This document shows, piece after piece, positions 26,398 through 34,483 of a stretch of DNA of 64,000 nt. The stretch lies in contig NZ_CP022986.1 in the NCBI RefSeq assembly GCF_002770595.1, forward strand, positions 1,240,001-1,304,000, written 5' to 3'. Position numbers and translations under genes: made by a program. How positions within the stretch are numbered: the first letter of the stretch is position 1; each line of letters starts with the position of its first letter. A model generated the notes under the pieces. The model had not been told where the DNA came from, did not search any database, and saw only the letters and a list, made by a program, of their open reading frames with translations. Source of the DNA: Chryseobacterium camelliae (GTDB lineage Bacteria > Bacteroidota > Bacteroidia > Flavobacteriales > Weeksellaceae).

Positions 26398-26648
26398 ACG
26401 GGTTGGTTTCTTTTGCTATTTCTCTTTTTAAACGCAAAGTTTTTATTCTCCAAATGCATATTTCAAGAGAGCAAAGAGAGGAATCAATACATTGATTCTA
26501 TGAAGCATGCTTCTTAAACGGCTTCGCCGCCATAGCTTGGCCTTCTTAAATAAAGCAGGATAATAGATGATCTTTGCGTCAGAGAATCATCCTTGTTGGC
26601 CATTGGTGAAATGGCTCGTTAGAAAATTTGTTTCATTTCTTTACCCAA
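26398..26648. other. Intergenic DNA, possibly a decayed dispersed repeat
   Basis: About 250 bases with no supported open frame. It contains short self-complementary words (GAATCAATACATTGATTC, GAAGCATGCTTC) and 'AAACGCAAAG'-type words. No second copy was found in the window. Confidence 0.35.
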
Positions 26649-26683
26649 TAAAAAAACCGCCTGCATGACTACAGACGGCTTTA
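26649..26683 (-). terminator. Terminator of the 146-residue lipoprotein gene
   Basis: On the minus strand, AAGCCGTCTG pairs with CAGGCGGTTT (two wobbles) and is followed by seven T. It lies 15 bases past the stop codon. Confidence 0.8.
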
Positions 26684-26697
26684 TAGGGTATTTTAAT

Positions 26698-27138
26698 TTA
26701 GTTACAGTCCTGGGCACTGTTCAGCTCTTCGGTGCCGATATCGAAAACAAGGCTGTTTTCAGAATTGTTCAGCATGGAAGGGTTGTAATTATCATAATTC
26801 TCATAGCTCAGCAGACCCTGGTTGTTGGTGTAGGTGAGGCATTTATTAACATCATCGAATTTCACCAGGACTTTGGCTACCACTGCATTGTTACTGGCAA
26901 AAGGCTTGACGATCCCGGTTTTTGGACCATCATCCGATAAGTTTTCCACCTTGCTTTGTTGAGGATTAATTACAATGGCACGGATAACCATACCAGAGGG
27001 ATCGTAAAAAATAAGCGCTATCCGGGAAGACGTTGAGTTGGTATAGGTATATTGTGTCTTTATAATGTAGTCTACATCGGAACGGCATGAACTTACCGTG
27101 AACAGAGACAGGATCAGAAGCATTAAAAACTTATTCAT
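26698..27138 (-). CDS. Hypothetical lipoprotein
   Basis: Predicted lipoprotein of 146 residues: MNKFLMLLILSLFTVSSC is a standard signal with lipobox VSSC. The mature part is beta-rich with many Asn, Ser and Tyr and looks like a small immunoglobulin-like or lipocalin-like sandwich, but I recognise no family. The longer open frame adds 24 codons of poor sequence, so the internal Met is preferred. It has its own terminator. Confidence 0.7.
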   Translation of the reverse strand: MNKFLMLLILSLFTVSSCRSDVDYIIKTQYTYTNSTSSRIALIFYDPSGMVIRAIVINPQQSKVENLSDDGPKTGIVKPFASNNAVVAKVLVKFDDVNKCLTYTNNQGLLSYENYDNYNPSMLNNSENSLVFDIGTEELNSAQDCN

Positions 27139-27245
27139 TGACAGGATTTGCTTCAAATATACAATAATAACTTCTTTATCCGGTGAAATACCTAATAAAA
27201 AAATAGTCATTTCCTGCTTGCCTTTTCACAAATCTCACTTTATCT

Positions 27246-27376
27246 ATATATACCTCCTCCTATTCCCCTCCACCTGAAATTCTCTCACTCTCCACCCTCA
27301 AACTCTCCAATCTCCACTCTCCACTCTCAAACTCTCTACTCTCAAACCCTAAAACCCACCCACCCCACAACTCACC
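27246..27376. repeat. CT-rich low-complexity tract
   Basis: Runs of CTCTCCACTCTC, CAAACTCTC and CCTAAAACCCACCC. It overlaps nothing recognisable and resembles the tracts at 85, 47338 and 58798. Confidence 0.65.
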
Positions 27377-27899
27377 TCCTCCTAATCTCCCGCTCCACCA
27401 GCACCTGCGCTGCATCCAGCATTTTTGCCAGGTGGATAAAAGGGGTGATGAGGTTATTTCCGGGCAGCGTATGGCAGGCGACGAGGGAGAAATAGACGGC
27501 TTCGCTGAGGAAATCGTCGAACTCATCGAGGGTGTAGGCGGTGAAGGCATTTTTGAAGGTGAGGAAAGGATGGTGGTATTCTTCGTCGGAGAGGTTGCCT
27601 TGCAGGAGTTCGGAGGGGTGATCTGAGGGATCATCAAGGAGCCATTGCTTGGTTTTGAACTGCATGAGGTAACTGCCGCGGACAAAAGACCGTACGTAAT
27701 GGCAGAACTCCAGGATTTCCCCGGGATCGCGTTGGATCCTTACGCGGCGTTTCATGGCGTACTGCATGATTTCGAACAGCAGGTTTTTGGCTTCGGGCAG
27801 ATCATAAAGCTGGAAAAATGCAGTAATGAGCCTGAGCCCGGAATGTTTGATGCGGCGGGTATGCCCTCCGGATAAGAAATCTGGGGTATTTTTTTTCAT
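27372..27899 (-). CDS. Hypothetical helical protein, 175 residues
   Basis: I do not recognise this family. The product is almost entirely helical (LRLITAFFQLYDLPEAKNLL, FCHYVRSFVRGSYLMQF), basic, with no signal. Codon use looks like that of neighbouring genes and the frame is much longer than chance. The open frame extends 83 codons upstream, but that part is Arg/Pro/His-rich and unlike a protein; the Met at 27899 is the natural start. The last codons run into a CT-rich tract. Confidence 0.6.
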   Translation of the reverse strand: MKKNTPDFLSGGHTRRIKHSGLRLITAFFQLYDLPEAKNLLFEIMQYAMKRRVRIQRDPGEILEFCHYVRSFVRGSYLMQFKTKQWLLDDPSDHPSELLQGNLSDEEYHHPFLTFKNAFTAYTLDEFDDFLSEAVYFSLVACHTLPGNNLITPFIHLAKMLDAAQVLVEREIRRR

Positions 27900-28249
27900 A
27901 GCAAATGTTTTTTGTCGGGCAGCTGCCGGTGGGCGCAGAGGCTCCCGGAACCGTTCCCTGGATTGTCCTGTTCTGGTGTGCTGACAGGCGGTAAACCGCC
28001 TTGCTGTGTTTTTAAAATGCTTTCCAGGTGCCCTTTGGCAGGGAAAAGAACCGGGTAACCAAAAAAGGATCAAAGTATTGGCCGCCGGGCACCGGAAAGC
28101 AGGAAGCATACACGGCTGCAAACGCCGGTACACTACAAAAAAACACATTTAACACTCTACATGATACGTATGTTTTGGGCTGGCTTAGAAAAATGTGGAG
28201 AACACGAAGAAATAAAACGGCGTGAAACTCTACATATCCGCCCTTAGGT
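27900..28249. other. Intergenic DNA before the island
   Basis: About 350 bases with no supported gene. Base composition is that of the host, changing to very AT-rich after about 28320. Confidence 0.4.
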
Positions 28250-28337
28250 ACTGGTATACCATGCATACAGATAAGAGAGCTCACGCCTAGGTCGTGAGCT
28301 TCATTACTTATCCTCTCGTATGCAAAAAATTACCAGT
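28250..28337. other. 88-nt nested inverted repeat at the island edge
   Basis: Four paired blocks nest around one loop: ACTGGTA/TACCAGT (28250, 28331), GCATAC/GTATGC (28263, 28318), GATAAG/CTTATC (28270, 28307) and AGCTCACG/CGTGAGCT (28278, 28293), loop CCTAGGT. It could be a structured RNA, a recombination site or the end of a mobile element. It marks the change from host-like to AT-rich DNA. Confidence 0.65.
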
Positions 28338-28388
28338 TTTAGGGCGAGATTCTAAGCAATAGCTTCTATTGTTCGTTGAAGTATCGCA

Positions 28389-28408
28389 AAGTTACTTTTG
28401 GGTAACTT
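28389..28408. promoter_or_regulatory. Palindromic operator candidate of the XRE gene
   Basis: AAGTTAC-TTTTGG-GTAACTT, a perfect inverted repeat with seven-base arms, 94 bases upstream of the XRE-family gene. XRE regulators commonly bind such sites to control themselves. A second small palindrome, CAATAG-CTT-CTATTG, lies at 28357-28371. Confidence 0.5.
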
Positions 28409-28501
28409 ATAATGCAAATATAATAAAAAATTACAATACTGGCATATATGCCCATAATATTTATTTTTTATAAATGCAATTTGTCATAAAGCACACTACT
28501 A

Positions 28502-28759
28502 ATGGATTTTGATAAAGACTTGCGAATCTTAATTGGAAAACGTATTTCTGAAATTAGAGTAAAAAACAATCAAACTCAACATGATCTGGAGTTTTTGACA
28601 GGAATTGATTCAGCTGATATAAGCAAATATGAAAAAGGAAAAAGGAATTTAACCTTAAAGACGATGATAAGATTTTCTATAGCTCTACAAGTTCATCCTA
28701 AAGAGCTTTTCGAATTTGAGCTAGATATTACTAAGTATGAAATTGAAGATGAGATATAA
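28502..28759 (+). CDS. XRE-family helix-turn-helix regulator
   Basis: 85-residue DNA-binding protein of the Cro/C1 type. The HTH covers about residues 10-65: IGKRISEIRVKNNQTQHDLE, then GIDSADISKYEKGKRNLTLK as turn and recognition helix. No sensor domain. It is the first gene in the AT-rich island, ahead of a divergent region to the defence-like genes, and may control them or itself through the palindrome upstream. Confidence 0.9.
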   Translation: MDFDKDLRILIGKRISEIRVKNNQTQHDLEFLTGIDSADISKYEKGKRNLTLKTMIRFSIALQVHPKELFEFELDITKYEIEDEI

Positions 28760-28882
28760 TATTATACTATTTTTAAATACCTAAATTATTTAACTTTATA
28801 GCAATCACTTTTATTTCATATTACGTTGGACACATTCAAAGGCCTAATGTAAGTAGTATACATTAAAATATCCTTAATCTTA

Positions 28883-29332
28883 CTATTTGTTCATTTCATC
28901 ATAAATGTCATTATTAAGTTTTTGTAATGAGACAAAATTGTAAATGTAATAGACAATACAAAACATCATAATAAGAAAAAAGAAAAATGGAAGATCTATT
29001 GTTATTTTTATTGAAAAAATCTTAATAGAAATCTCTGACAATTTAAATTCTCGGATATATTTATCAGCAATAAAAACTATGGTAGTTAAAGCAAAATATT
29101 TAATATAATTATCTCGAAGGTTATTCAAGTTATTTCTGAAATACTGTATAATACTCTTTTTTTTGATGCCTTGTAAATTAAATGTAACAATTAATCCTAG
29201 ACCAATTGAAAACATTATACCAGATACTGTGAAAATTGTATTCATAAAAAAGTCGTCAAGCTTTATTCTAATAAAAGCTGAGATTAAAAAGAAAAAAAAT
29301 ATTACAGCAATATCTCTGATATATTTACTCAT
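28883..29332 (-). CDS. Four-helix membrane protein of an unknown two-gene unit
   Basis: About 149 residues with four hydrophobic segments (about 8-24, 32-52, 80-96 and 115-140) and little soluble sequence. I recognise no family. It overlaps the end of the upstream 308-residue gene by eight bases, so the two are translated together. A small multi-helix membrane protein coupled to a soluble partner in an AT-rich island resembles the sensor plus membrane-effector layout of several defence systems; this is inference. The ATG at 29332 is used because the codon before it is GTG. Confidence 0.7.
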   Translation of the reverse strand: MSKYIRDIAVIFFFFLISAFIRIKLDDFFMNTIFTVSGIMFSIGLGLIVTFNLQGIKKKSIIQYFRNNLNNLRDNYIKYFALTTIVFIADKYIREFKLSEISIKIFSIKITIDLPFFFFLIMMFCIVYYIYNFVSLQKLNNDIYDEMNK

Positions 29333-30251
29333 CACTGATCTCGTTTATAAAGTTCTCCATTTGTTGATAAAGTTGCTCCTCTGATATTTTACCGCTTTCT
29401 ACAGTTTCAACTATTACAGTTTTAATTTTATGCAGATCTTTACCACTAATTGGCTGTCCATTCTTAGGATAAATAGTTACATTTTCTACATCGGATATAG
29501 GCTTCAAATACGCCCCCATAACTCTTTGATAATCAGCCGAATTAAACTTCTTAGACTTTTTAAATTTAATTAATAATTCTGCTGAAATCATGTCTTCAGC
29601 AAGAGCGTCATGAAGCGAACTGATATCATTAAATAACGACTCTATTACATCTAATGGAATTTTTTTTATTCTACTAAATATGTTATTTTCTTCGTAGTCT
29701 TCGTTAGTATACGGATTAATAGATGTATCATTTACTCTTATTTTTTTGATATCCTGCATTCTTAAATTTGGTTGCACTACAACAATTGGAGTAATTTCAT
29801 ATAGTGTCTGGCCTCTAAAGTTTCTTAATAACCAATTTATGTATGTTTGAAATCTTGTAATTGTAGTTGTTAAAGGTAAATTTGTAACCAAATATTTATT
29901 ATTAAAAGAAAAATAGTAATGATTCTTATAAATTATATCTGAATTTAATTGTAACTTATCTAACTCTTTTATTACTATCTTTTCACTATTAAATAAACTA
30001 TCTGGGATATTCAATACATCTTTGCTAGGAGCAATTCTTAACATTGAACCACTAACCAAAACTTCTCTTAAATTATAATCTGAAATCAAATCCTCTTCTT
30101 GATTCTCATCGTCTGGATTTAATCTTAAACGTCTGTCTTTAGCTAGACTATGTTCAAGTGATTTTATACAAATTTCAATAATATTTGTATTTGCTTGATT
30201 TAAAGTTTTGCTTTCAATTCTGAATGCTCTCAGTTTAATCGATTTACTCAT
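29325..30251 (-). CDS. Soluble protein of unknown family, 308 residues
   Basis: No signal peptide or membrane segment. The N-terminus KSIKLRAFRIESKTLNQANT has strand-helix character and an acidic middle (about 45-60). About residues 105-150 (IIYKNHYYFSFNNKYLVTNL, then TTTITRFQTYINWLL) give the impression of a conserved core. The C-terminus is helical and acidic. I could not assign a family. First gene of a two-gene unit with the membrane protein, divergent from the helicase operon. It is not DUF4868 (KwaB), the family I compared it with from memory. Confidence 0.7.
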   Translation of the reverse strand: MSKSIKLRAFRIESKTLNQANTNIIEICIKSLEHSLAKDRRLRLNPDDENQEEDLISDYNLREVLVSGSMLRIAPSKDVLNIPDSLFNSEKIVIKELDKLQLNSDIIYKNHYYFSFNNKYLVTNLPLTTTITRFQTYINWLLRNFRGQTLYEITPIVVVQPNLRMQDIKKIRVNDTSINPYTNEDYEENNIFSRIKKIPLDVIESLFNDISSLHDALAEDMISAELLIKFKKSKKFNSADYQRVMGAYLKPISDVENVTIYPKNGQPISGKDLHKIKTVIVETVESGKISEEQLYQQMENFINEISDE

Positions 30252-30571
30252 GAAAGGTTTAGTTATTAGTTTCTACAAATGTATCAATTTTTTCAAAATA
30301 GATAGCTAATGCTTTATGTAGTAAATATAAATTTATAAAGCGACAAAACTCGTCGTATTAAAAAGTCTATTTAAAAGTTAATTAAAGTTTAAAAAAACTA
30401 TTAGAAGATTTAATCTGCATTTTAGAAATTTTGCATCTAATTCTAGTACCGGTATGCAAAAATTATTTAGCTTTTGTAAAACCAATAAAAAAAATTATAC
30501 CGAATGCATATTTAATTTATAATTATATAAAAAAATCTTATCTTAGATTATAAACTTAACCAAGAAAACTC
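30252..30571. other. AT-rich divergent promoter region
   Basis: About 320 bases between the unknown two-gene unit and the helicase operon. Very AT-rich; no gene, no perfect TTTG/TAnnTTTG pair. Includes GTATGCAAAAATTA at 30452, which resembles 28318. Confidence 0.4.
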
Positions 30572-32059
30572 ATGTCTCTAAAACCAATTATTCTTACAGG
30601 AGAACAAAAAAAAGTTTTGTTCTTACAAGCTACTGAACCTATACAAATTAAAGGTGTGGCAGGCAGTGGAAAAACTACAATTGCGCTATATAGGGCTAAA
30701 CATTTGCTTGATACTCAATCAAATTTATTTCAAGAAGCCAAAGTTGTAATTTTCACATACAATAGAACTCTTGTTAAATACATTGAAGCTATAATACCTT
30801 ACATTTCTGGTGGTTATCACCAAAATAGTGATGAGATTATACCTAAAAACCCAGATGGAATAAATGTTTCTGTTACAAATTTTCATAAATGGGCATATCA
30901 TTTTCTTAAAGAGAATAATTTCCCTCTGTTTAAACAAAATAATCAATCGAGAGTAATAAACGAACGGCAAAAAGCGGATTATATTACACACATAAAACTT
31001 AAATATTTCACTAAAAGTATTACAATTAAATCTACAGACTTTTTTATCGAAGAAATTACTTGGATAAAAGGAAAAGCTTTTAAAAATAAAGATGAATATA
31101 TAGAATCAAGAAGAACAGGTAGGGGAATAAGTAACAGAGTAACAAAAGCTGATAAGGAAACTATTTGGAATATCTATAAAGACTATAAAAAAAAATTAGA
31201 CGAAAATGACCAAATGGATTTTGAAGACTTTGCATTAGAATGTCTGAATATTATTGATTCTAATCCTAATTTCAATAGACCATTCACACATATAATAGTT
31301 GACGAAGCTCAAGATTTAAGTAAAGTACAAATTTTAGTAATTTCTAAGTTAGTCTCAGAGAAAACTCGAAGTATTTCAATTATTGCAGACGCTGCTCAAA
31401 GAATTTATAAAAGTGGTTTTACATGGGCAGAAGTAGGTTTAAATGTAAGAGGTGGACGTACTATAGAATTTAAAATTAATTACAGAAATACTATACAAAT
31501 TGTTGATGCTGCAATTTCATTATTATCAAACGAAACTGAAACCGCAGAATTTACTGAGGTCAAACGTGCTATAAAAAATGGCAAAAAACCAGTTGTTGGC
31601 TATTTTTCTAATTGGGAAGAACAAACAGATTACATTGTTGAACAACTCACCATTCTTAAACAGAATAATAATCTAAATTCAACCGTTATTCTTCATAGGA
31701 ATAGAAACAATTTAAAATTTGTTCAAAGCTTTTTAAAAGCAAATAACTTCGAAACTCAAATGCTTCAAGATGCTTACAACATTAATTTAGAAAGTGATAG
31801 TATAAAAATATGTACACTTTTCTCAGTAAAGGGACTTGAATTTGATAATGTTTTTATTATAGATTTAAATGATGATATAATACCTTATCCTCTAGGCTTC
31901 ATAGATAAAGATGATGAATTTCATATATCAACCGAAAGAAGATTATTGTATACAGCAATGACAAGAGCCAAGGAACGATTATTTTTATTATCTAGTGGAA
32001 ATCCTTCTCGATATCTTTTTGAAATTAATCAAGATTTACTTGAAATAGTTAATAATTAA
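30572..32059 (+). CDS. UvrD/Rep-like superfamily 1 helicase
   Basis: SF1A DNA helicase of 495 residues, shorter than Rep or UvrD. Walker A is GVAGSGKTT (28-36), the Walker B/motif II is IIVDEAQD (241-248), motif III-IV is around IADAAQRIYKSG, and motif VI is YTAMTRAKERL near residue 463. The GLEFDNVFI motif (V) is also present. It starts an operon with the DarT-like gene (ten-base gap) and the ADP-ribosylglycohydrolase gene. Within such a defence-like operon it may detect or process DNA intermediates of invading phage, but that is inference. Confidence 0.9.
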   Translation: MSLKPIILTGEQKKVLFLQATEPIQIKGVAGSGKTTIALYRAKHLLDTQSNLFQEAKVVIFTYNRTLVKYIEAIIPYISGGYHQNSDEIIPKNPDGINVSVTNFHKWAYHFLKENNFPLFKQNNQSRVINERQKADYITHIKLKYFTKSITIKSTDFFIEEITWIKGKAFKNKDEYIESRRTGRGISNRVTKADKETIWNIYKDYKKKLDENDQMDFEDFALECLNIIDSNPNFNRPFTHIIVDEAQDLSKVQILVISKLVSEKTRSISIIADAAQRIYKSGFTWAEVGLNVRGGRTIEFKINYRNTIQIVDAAISLLSNETETAEFTEVKRAIKNGKKPVVGYFSNWEEQTDYIVEQLTILKQNNNLNSTVILHRNRNNLKFVQSFLKANNFETQMLQDAYNINLESDSIKICTLFSVKGLEFDNVFIIDLNDDIIPYPLGFIDKDDEFHISTERRLLYTAMTRAKERLFLLSSGNPSRYLFEINQDLLEIVNN

Positions 32060-32069
32060 AATTTGACTT

Positions 32070-32750
32070 ATGAAACTAAAAGTTGATTATCTTGAGTTCC
32101 AAAAAGAAATAGAACAGAAAGGAATTGATTACTTAATACATTTTACACCTACAATCAATCTATTAAGTATTTATGAACAAGAAGGCTTGCTATCGAGATC
32201 TTTACTTGAACAATTTAATATTGACAATACAGATATTTTTGATTACGTGAATTTTACAGACGATATAAGATTTGATGATAAGCGTTATATTAATTTATCC
32301 ATTCAACATCCAAACTCATTTCTTTTTAATCGTTTTCAAGAAAAAACATTAAAAGACACACACATTTATTGGTGCGTTCTTAAAATTGATAAGAAATATA
32401 TATATAATGATGAAACACTATTTTCAGTAACAAATGCTGCAAATAGTTATAATAAACACTCAGTTGGAATATCAGGAGATATAAACAAATTTAGACTTTT
32501 ATTTCAACCATCTCTAAAAATTGTCACCTCATATCAAACTAGGATTATTAATAGAAATGGCCTTGACAGCAAATACCCTACTGATGAGCAAGCAGAGGTT
32601 TTAGTAAAAAATAAAATACGTCTTACAGACATTTTAGAAGTGTGTTTCGAAAATGAAAATTATCTAGCAAGTGGAAAAGCAGCATTAAATGGATATAATA
32701 CGGATAATTTTGTTGTTGATTCCTCATTATTTAATAAAGAAAGATTATAA
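32070..32750 (+). CDS. DarT-like ADP-ribosyltransferase toxin
   Basis: Resembles DarT (PF14487), which ADP-ribosylates single-stranded DNA bases with NAD. Signatures are YLIHFTPTINLLSI with the NAD-binding His24, RYINLSIQHPNSFLF (the 'LSIxFPN' strand, 72-86), FSVTNAANS (119-126), and YPTDEQAEVLV with the catalytic Glu176 in QAEVLV. 226 residues is the usual size. The LSI/TNAA/PTDxQAEVLV set is closest to the DarT1 and guanosine-targeting relatives. The start of the next gene overlaps its stop (TAATG), a toxin-antitoxin-type coupling. Confidence 0.85.
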   Translation: MKLKVDYLEFQKEIEQKGIDYLIHFTPTINLLSIYEQEGLLSRSLLEQFNIDNTDIFDYVNFTDDIRFDDKRYINLSIQHPNSFLFNRFQEKTLKDTHIYWCVLKIDKKYIYNDETLFSVTNAANSYNKHSVGISGDINKFRLLFQPSLKIVTSYQTRIINRNGLDSKYPTDEQAEVLVKNKIRLTDILEVCFENENYLASGKAALNGYNTDNFVVDSSLFNKERL

Positions 32751-34324
32751 TGAATCCAGAAACAAAATATAAAGGAAGTCTTAAATTATCGGCCATAGGA
32801 GATGCTTTAGGCTGGATTACAGAATTTGAAAAAAATCAGCAATCTTTGAAAGATAAATTTGGCACTGAAAAAATTGAAAACTTCCAACCTTGGACAAAGA
32901 CTGTTGGAGGAAGATTCTATGGTTACACAGATAATATTAGAGCCGGATCTTATTCAGATGACACACAATTGCTTCTCGCTGTTGCAAGAAGTATTAAAAA
33001 TGATGGTAGTTTAGACCATGAGTATTTTGCTAAAAACGAACTTGTTAGTTGGTTAGAATATGAAAGGGGTGGAGGCAGAACAGTAAAAACAGCAGCTAAT
33101 AAAATCCAAAGAAAATCAGCAAATTGGTTTAATAATTTTTATAGTTTAAAGATCAACAATGAAACTTATAACTATAAGCAAAGTGGTGCTAATGGTGCTG
33201 CAATGAGAGTATTACCAATCGCTTTAGCTAATTTGGGAGATAAAGAAAAAATTAGAGAGGAAATTTTTTGTAATAGTATTATAACTCATGGGCACCCAAG
33301 AGCGATTATTGGTGCTATGCTTTATGGATATGCTATTAATCAAATTATAATTTTCAAAACAGCAGATTTTACATGGGAAAAATATATTATACAACTAGGC
33401 TCTAACTTTAAAGAAAAATTTGACCTGTCACTAATTAAAAGAAAAGAAATTACGGAATGGATTAAACAATGGAATATAACAGAAAATAAATTGTTTGAAT
33501 CTATTTATTTTGAAACTTTATTAGAGACTCAAAATTATTTAAGATTTATATTTCAGAGTTTGAAGCAAAACTTAAGTGTTCGTGAAACATTACAAAAATT
33601 GGGATGTTTTGCTCCCGCAACAAAAGGGTCTGGAATATCTACTGTAATTGCAGGGATATATTTGGCAAGTAAATTTCATGAATCCCCATTATCGGCAATA
33701 ATTGAAGCCGTCAATGCATTAGGCTCTGACACAGATAGTATAGCCGCTTTTACAGGGGGATTAATCGGAGCTTTACACGGACATAGTATTATTCCTCAAA
33801 AATGGAGAACTGTTCAGGATTTAGAGTATTTAGAAGATGTAGCCAAACGGCTATTAGCTATTTCTGAAAACAGAAATATTGTTGAGCCAACAATCTCAAT
33901 TAATGCTGATCTTAAACTATTAAACAAAATTCAAGAGGATAATTTTAAAGTTGATGAAAATGTATTATTCACTCCTTTAGGTGAAGGAAAAATTGTAAAA
34001 ATTGATAGACAAAATACACAGACAAAGGGGAAATATAATTTATTAATTGAAGTTCAACTAAAAATTGGTCAAAGTATCTTAGTTTCTAAATCATTTGATC
34101 ACACATATAATTATTTAAACACTAATGAGAAAAATAGCAAAGAAAAAATACTACAACTAGCTAAGAAAAATATTAAAAAGACATCATTTAAAATTTTAAG
34201 TCATTATTTAAACAATCATAAAAATATTCCAGAAGAGCATTTAGAAATTTTAATATTGATTTTAGAAGATAAACGCCAACTTAATAAAATATCCAGTTTA
34301 GATTCAAAAATTGAACTTCACTAA
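32750..34324 (+). CDS. ADP-ribosylglycohydrolase (ARH/DraG family), probable antitoxin
   Basis: ADP-ribosyl-acceptor hydrolase fold: GDALG (17-21), SYSDDTQ with D70/D71, THGHPRA (179-185) and GSDTDSIAAF with D327/D329 are the metal- and ADP-ribose-binding motifs of DraG/ARH proteins. After residue 350 comes a 170-residue extension with an SH3-like strand segment (VLFTPLGEGKIVKID) and a Lys/Asn-rich helical end. It overlaps the DarT-like gene by one base. The natural inference is that it removes ADP-ribose marks made by DarT, in place of the macrodomain DarG of known DarTG systems. Confidence 0.87.
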   Translation: MNPETKYKGSLKLSAIGDALGWITEFEKNQQSLKDKFGTEKIENFQPWTKTVGGRFYGYTDNIRAGSYSDDTQLLLAVARSIKNDGSLDHEYFAKNELVSWLEYERGGGRTVKTAANKIQRKSANWFNNFYSLKINNETYNYKQSGANGAAMRVLPIALANLGDKEKIREEIFCNSIITHGHPRAIIGAMLYGYAINQIIIFKTADFTWEKYIIQLGSNFKEKFDLSLIKRKEITEWIKQWNITENKLFESIYFETLLETQNYLRFIFQSLKQNLSVRETLQKLGCFAPATKGSGISTVIAGIYLASKFHESPLSAIIEAVNALGSDTDSIAAFTGGLIGALHGHSIIPQKWRTVQDLEYLEDVAKRLLAISENRNIVEPTISINADLKLLNKIQEDNFKVDENVLFTPLGEGKIVKIDRQNTQTKGKYNLLIEVQLKIGQSILVSKSFDHTYNYLNTNEKNSKEKILQLAKKNIKKTSFKILSHYLNNHKNIPEEHLEILILILEDKRQLNKISSLDSKIELH

Positions 34325-34425
34325 ATTTTTAATTATTTAAAATTAAGTAATTTTTAAAACTTCAATAGTTTATACATTAGGTATTCAAAATTATAATTTG
34401 TTTCAAAACTCTGTAATATCTTTAT

Positions 34426-34456
34426 AAAAACAGAGCCCACCATCCGGTGAGCCCTG
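34426..34456 (-). terminator. Terminator of the RND efflux operon
   Basis: On the minus strand CAGGGCTCACC pairs with GGTGGGCTCTG (two wobbles) and is followed by TTTTT. It lies 28 bases beyond the stop codon of the outer-membrane factor gene. Confidence 0.85.
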
Positions 34457-34483
34457 CAAGAAAAAAATTAGCGATAGAGTTTA

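Noticed and set aside
27260..27685. 141-codon Ser/Pro-rich minus-strand frame
   Set aside because: It is an artefact of the CT-rich tract and of the antisense of the 175-residue gene.
28883..30251. Assignment of the two-gene unit to Kiwa (KwaA/KwaB)
   Set aside because: A small membrane protein and an approximately 310-residue partner fit in size, but gene order is reversed and the soluble protein does not show the DUF4868 pattern as I know it.
28318..30465. GTATGCAAAAA(A)TTA words at 28318 and 30452 as direct repeats flanking a module
   Set aside because: Only about 14 AT-rich bases agree, which is weak in this AT-rich region.
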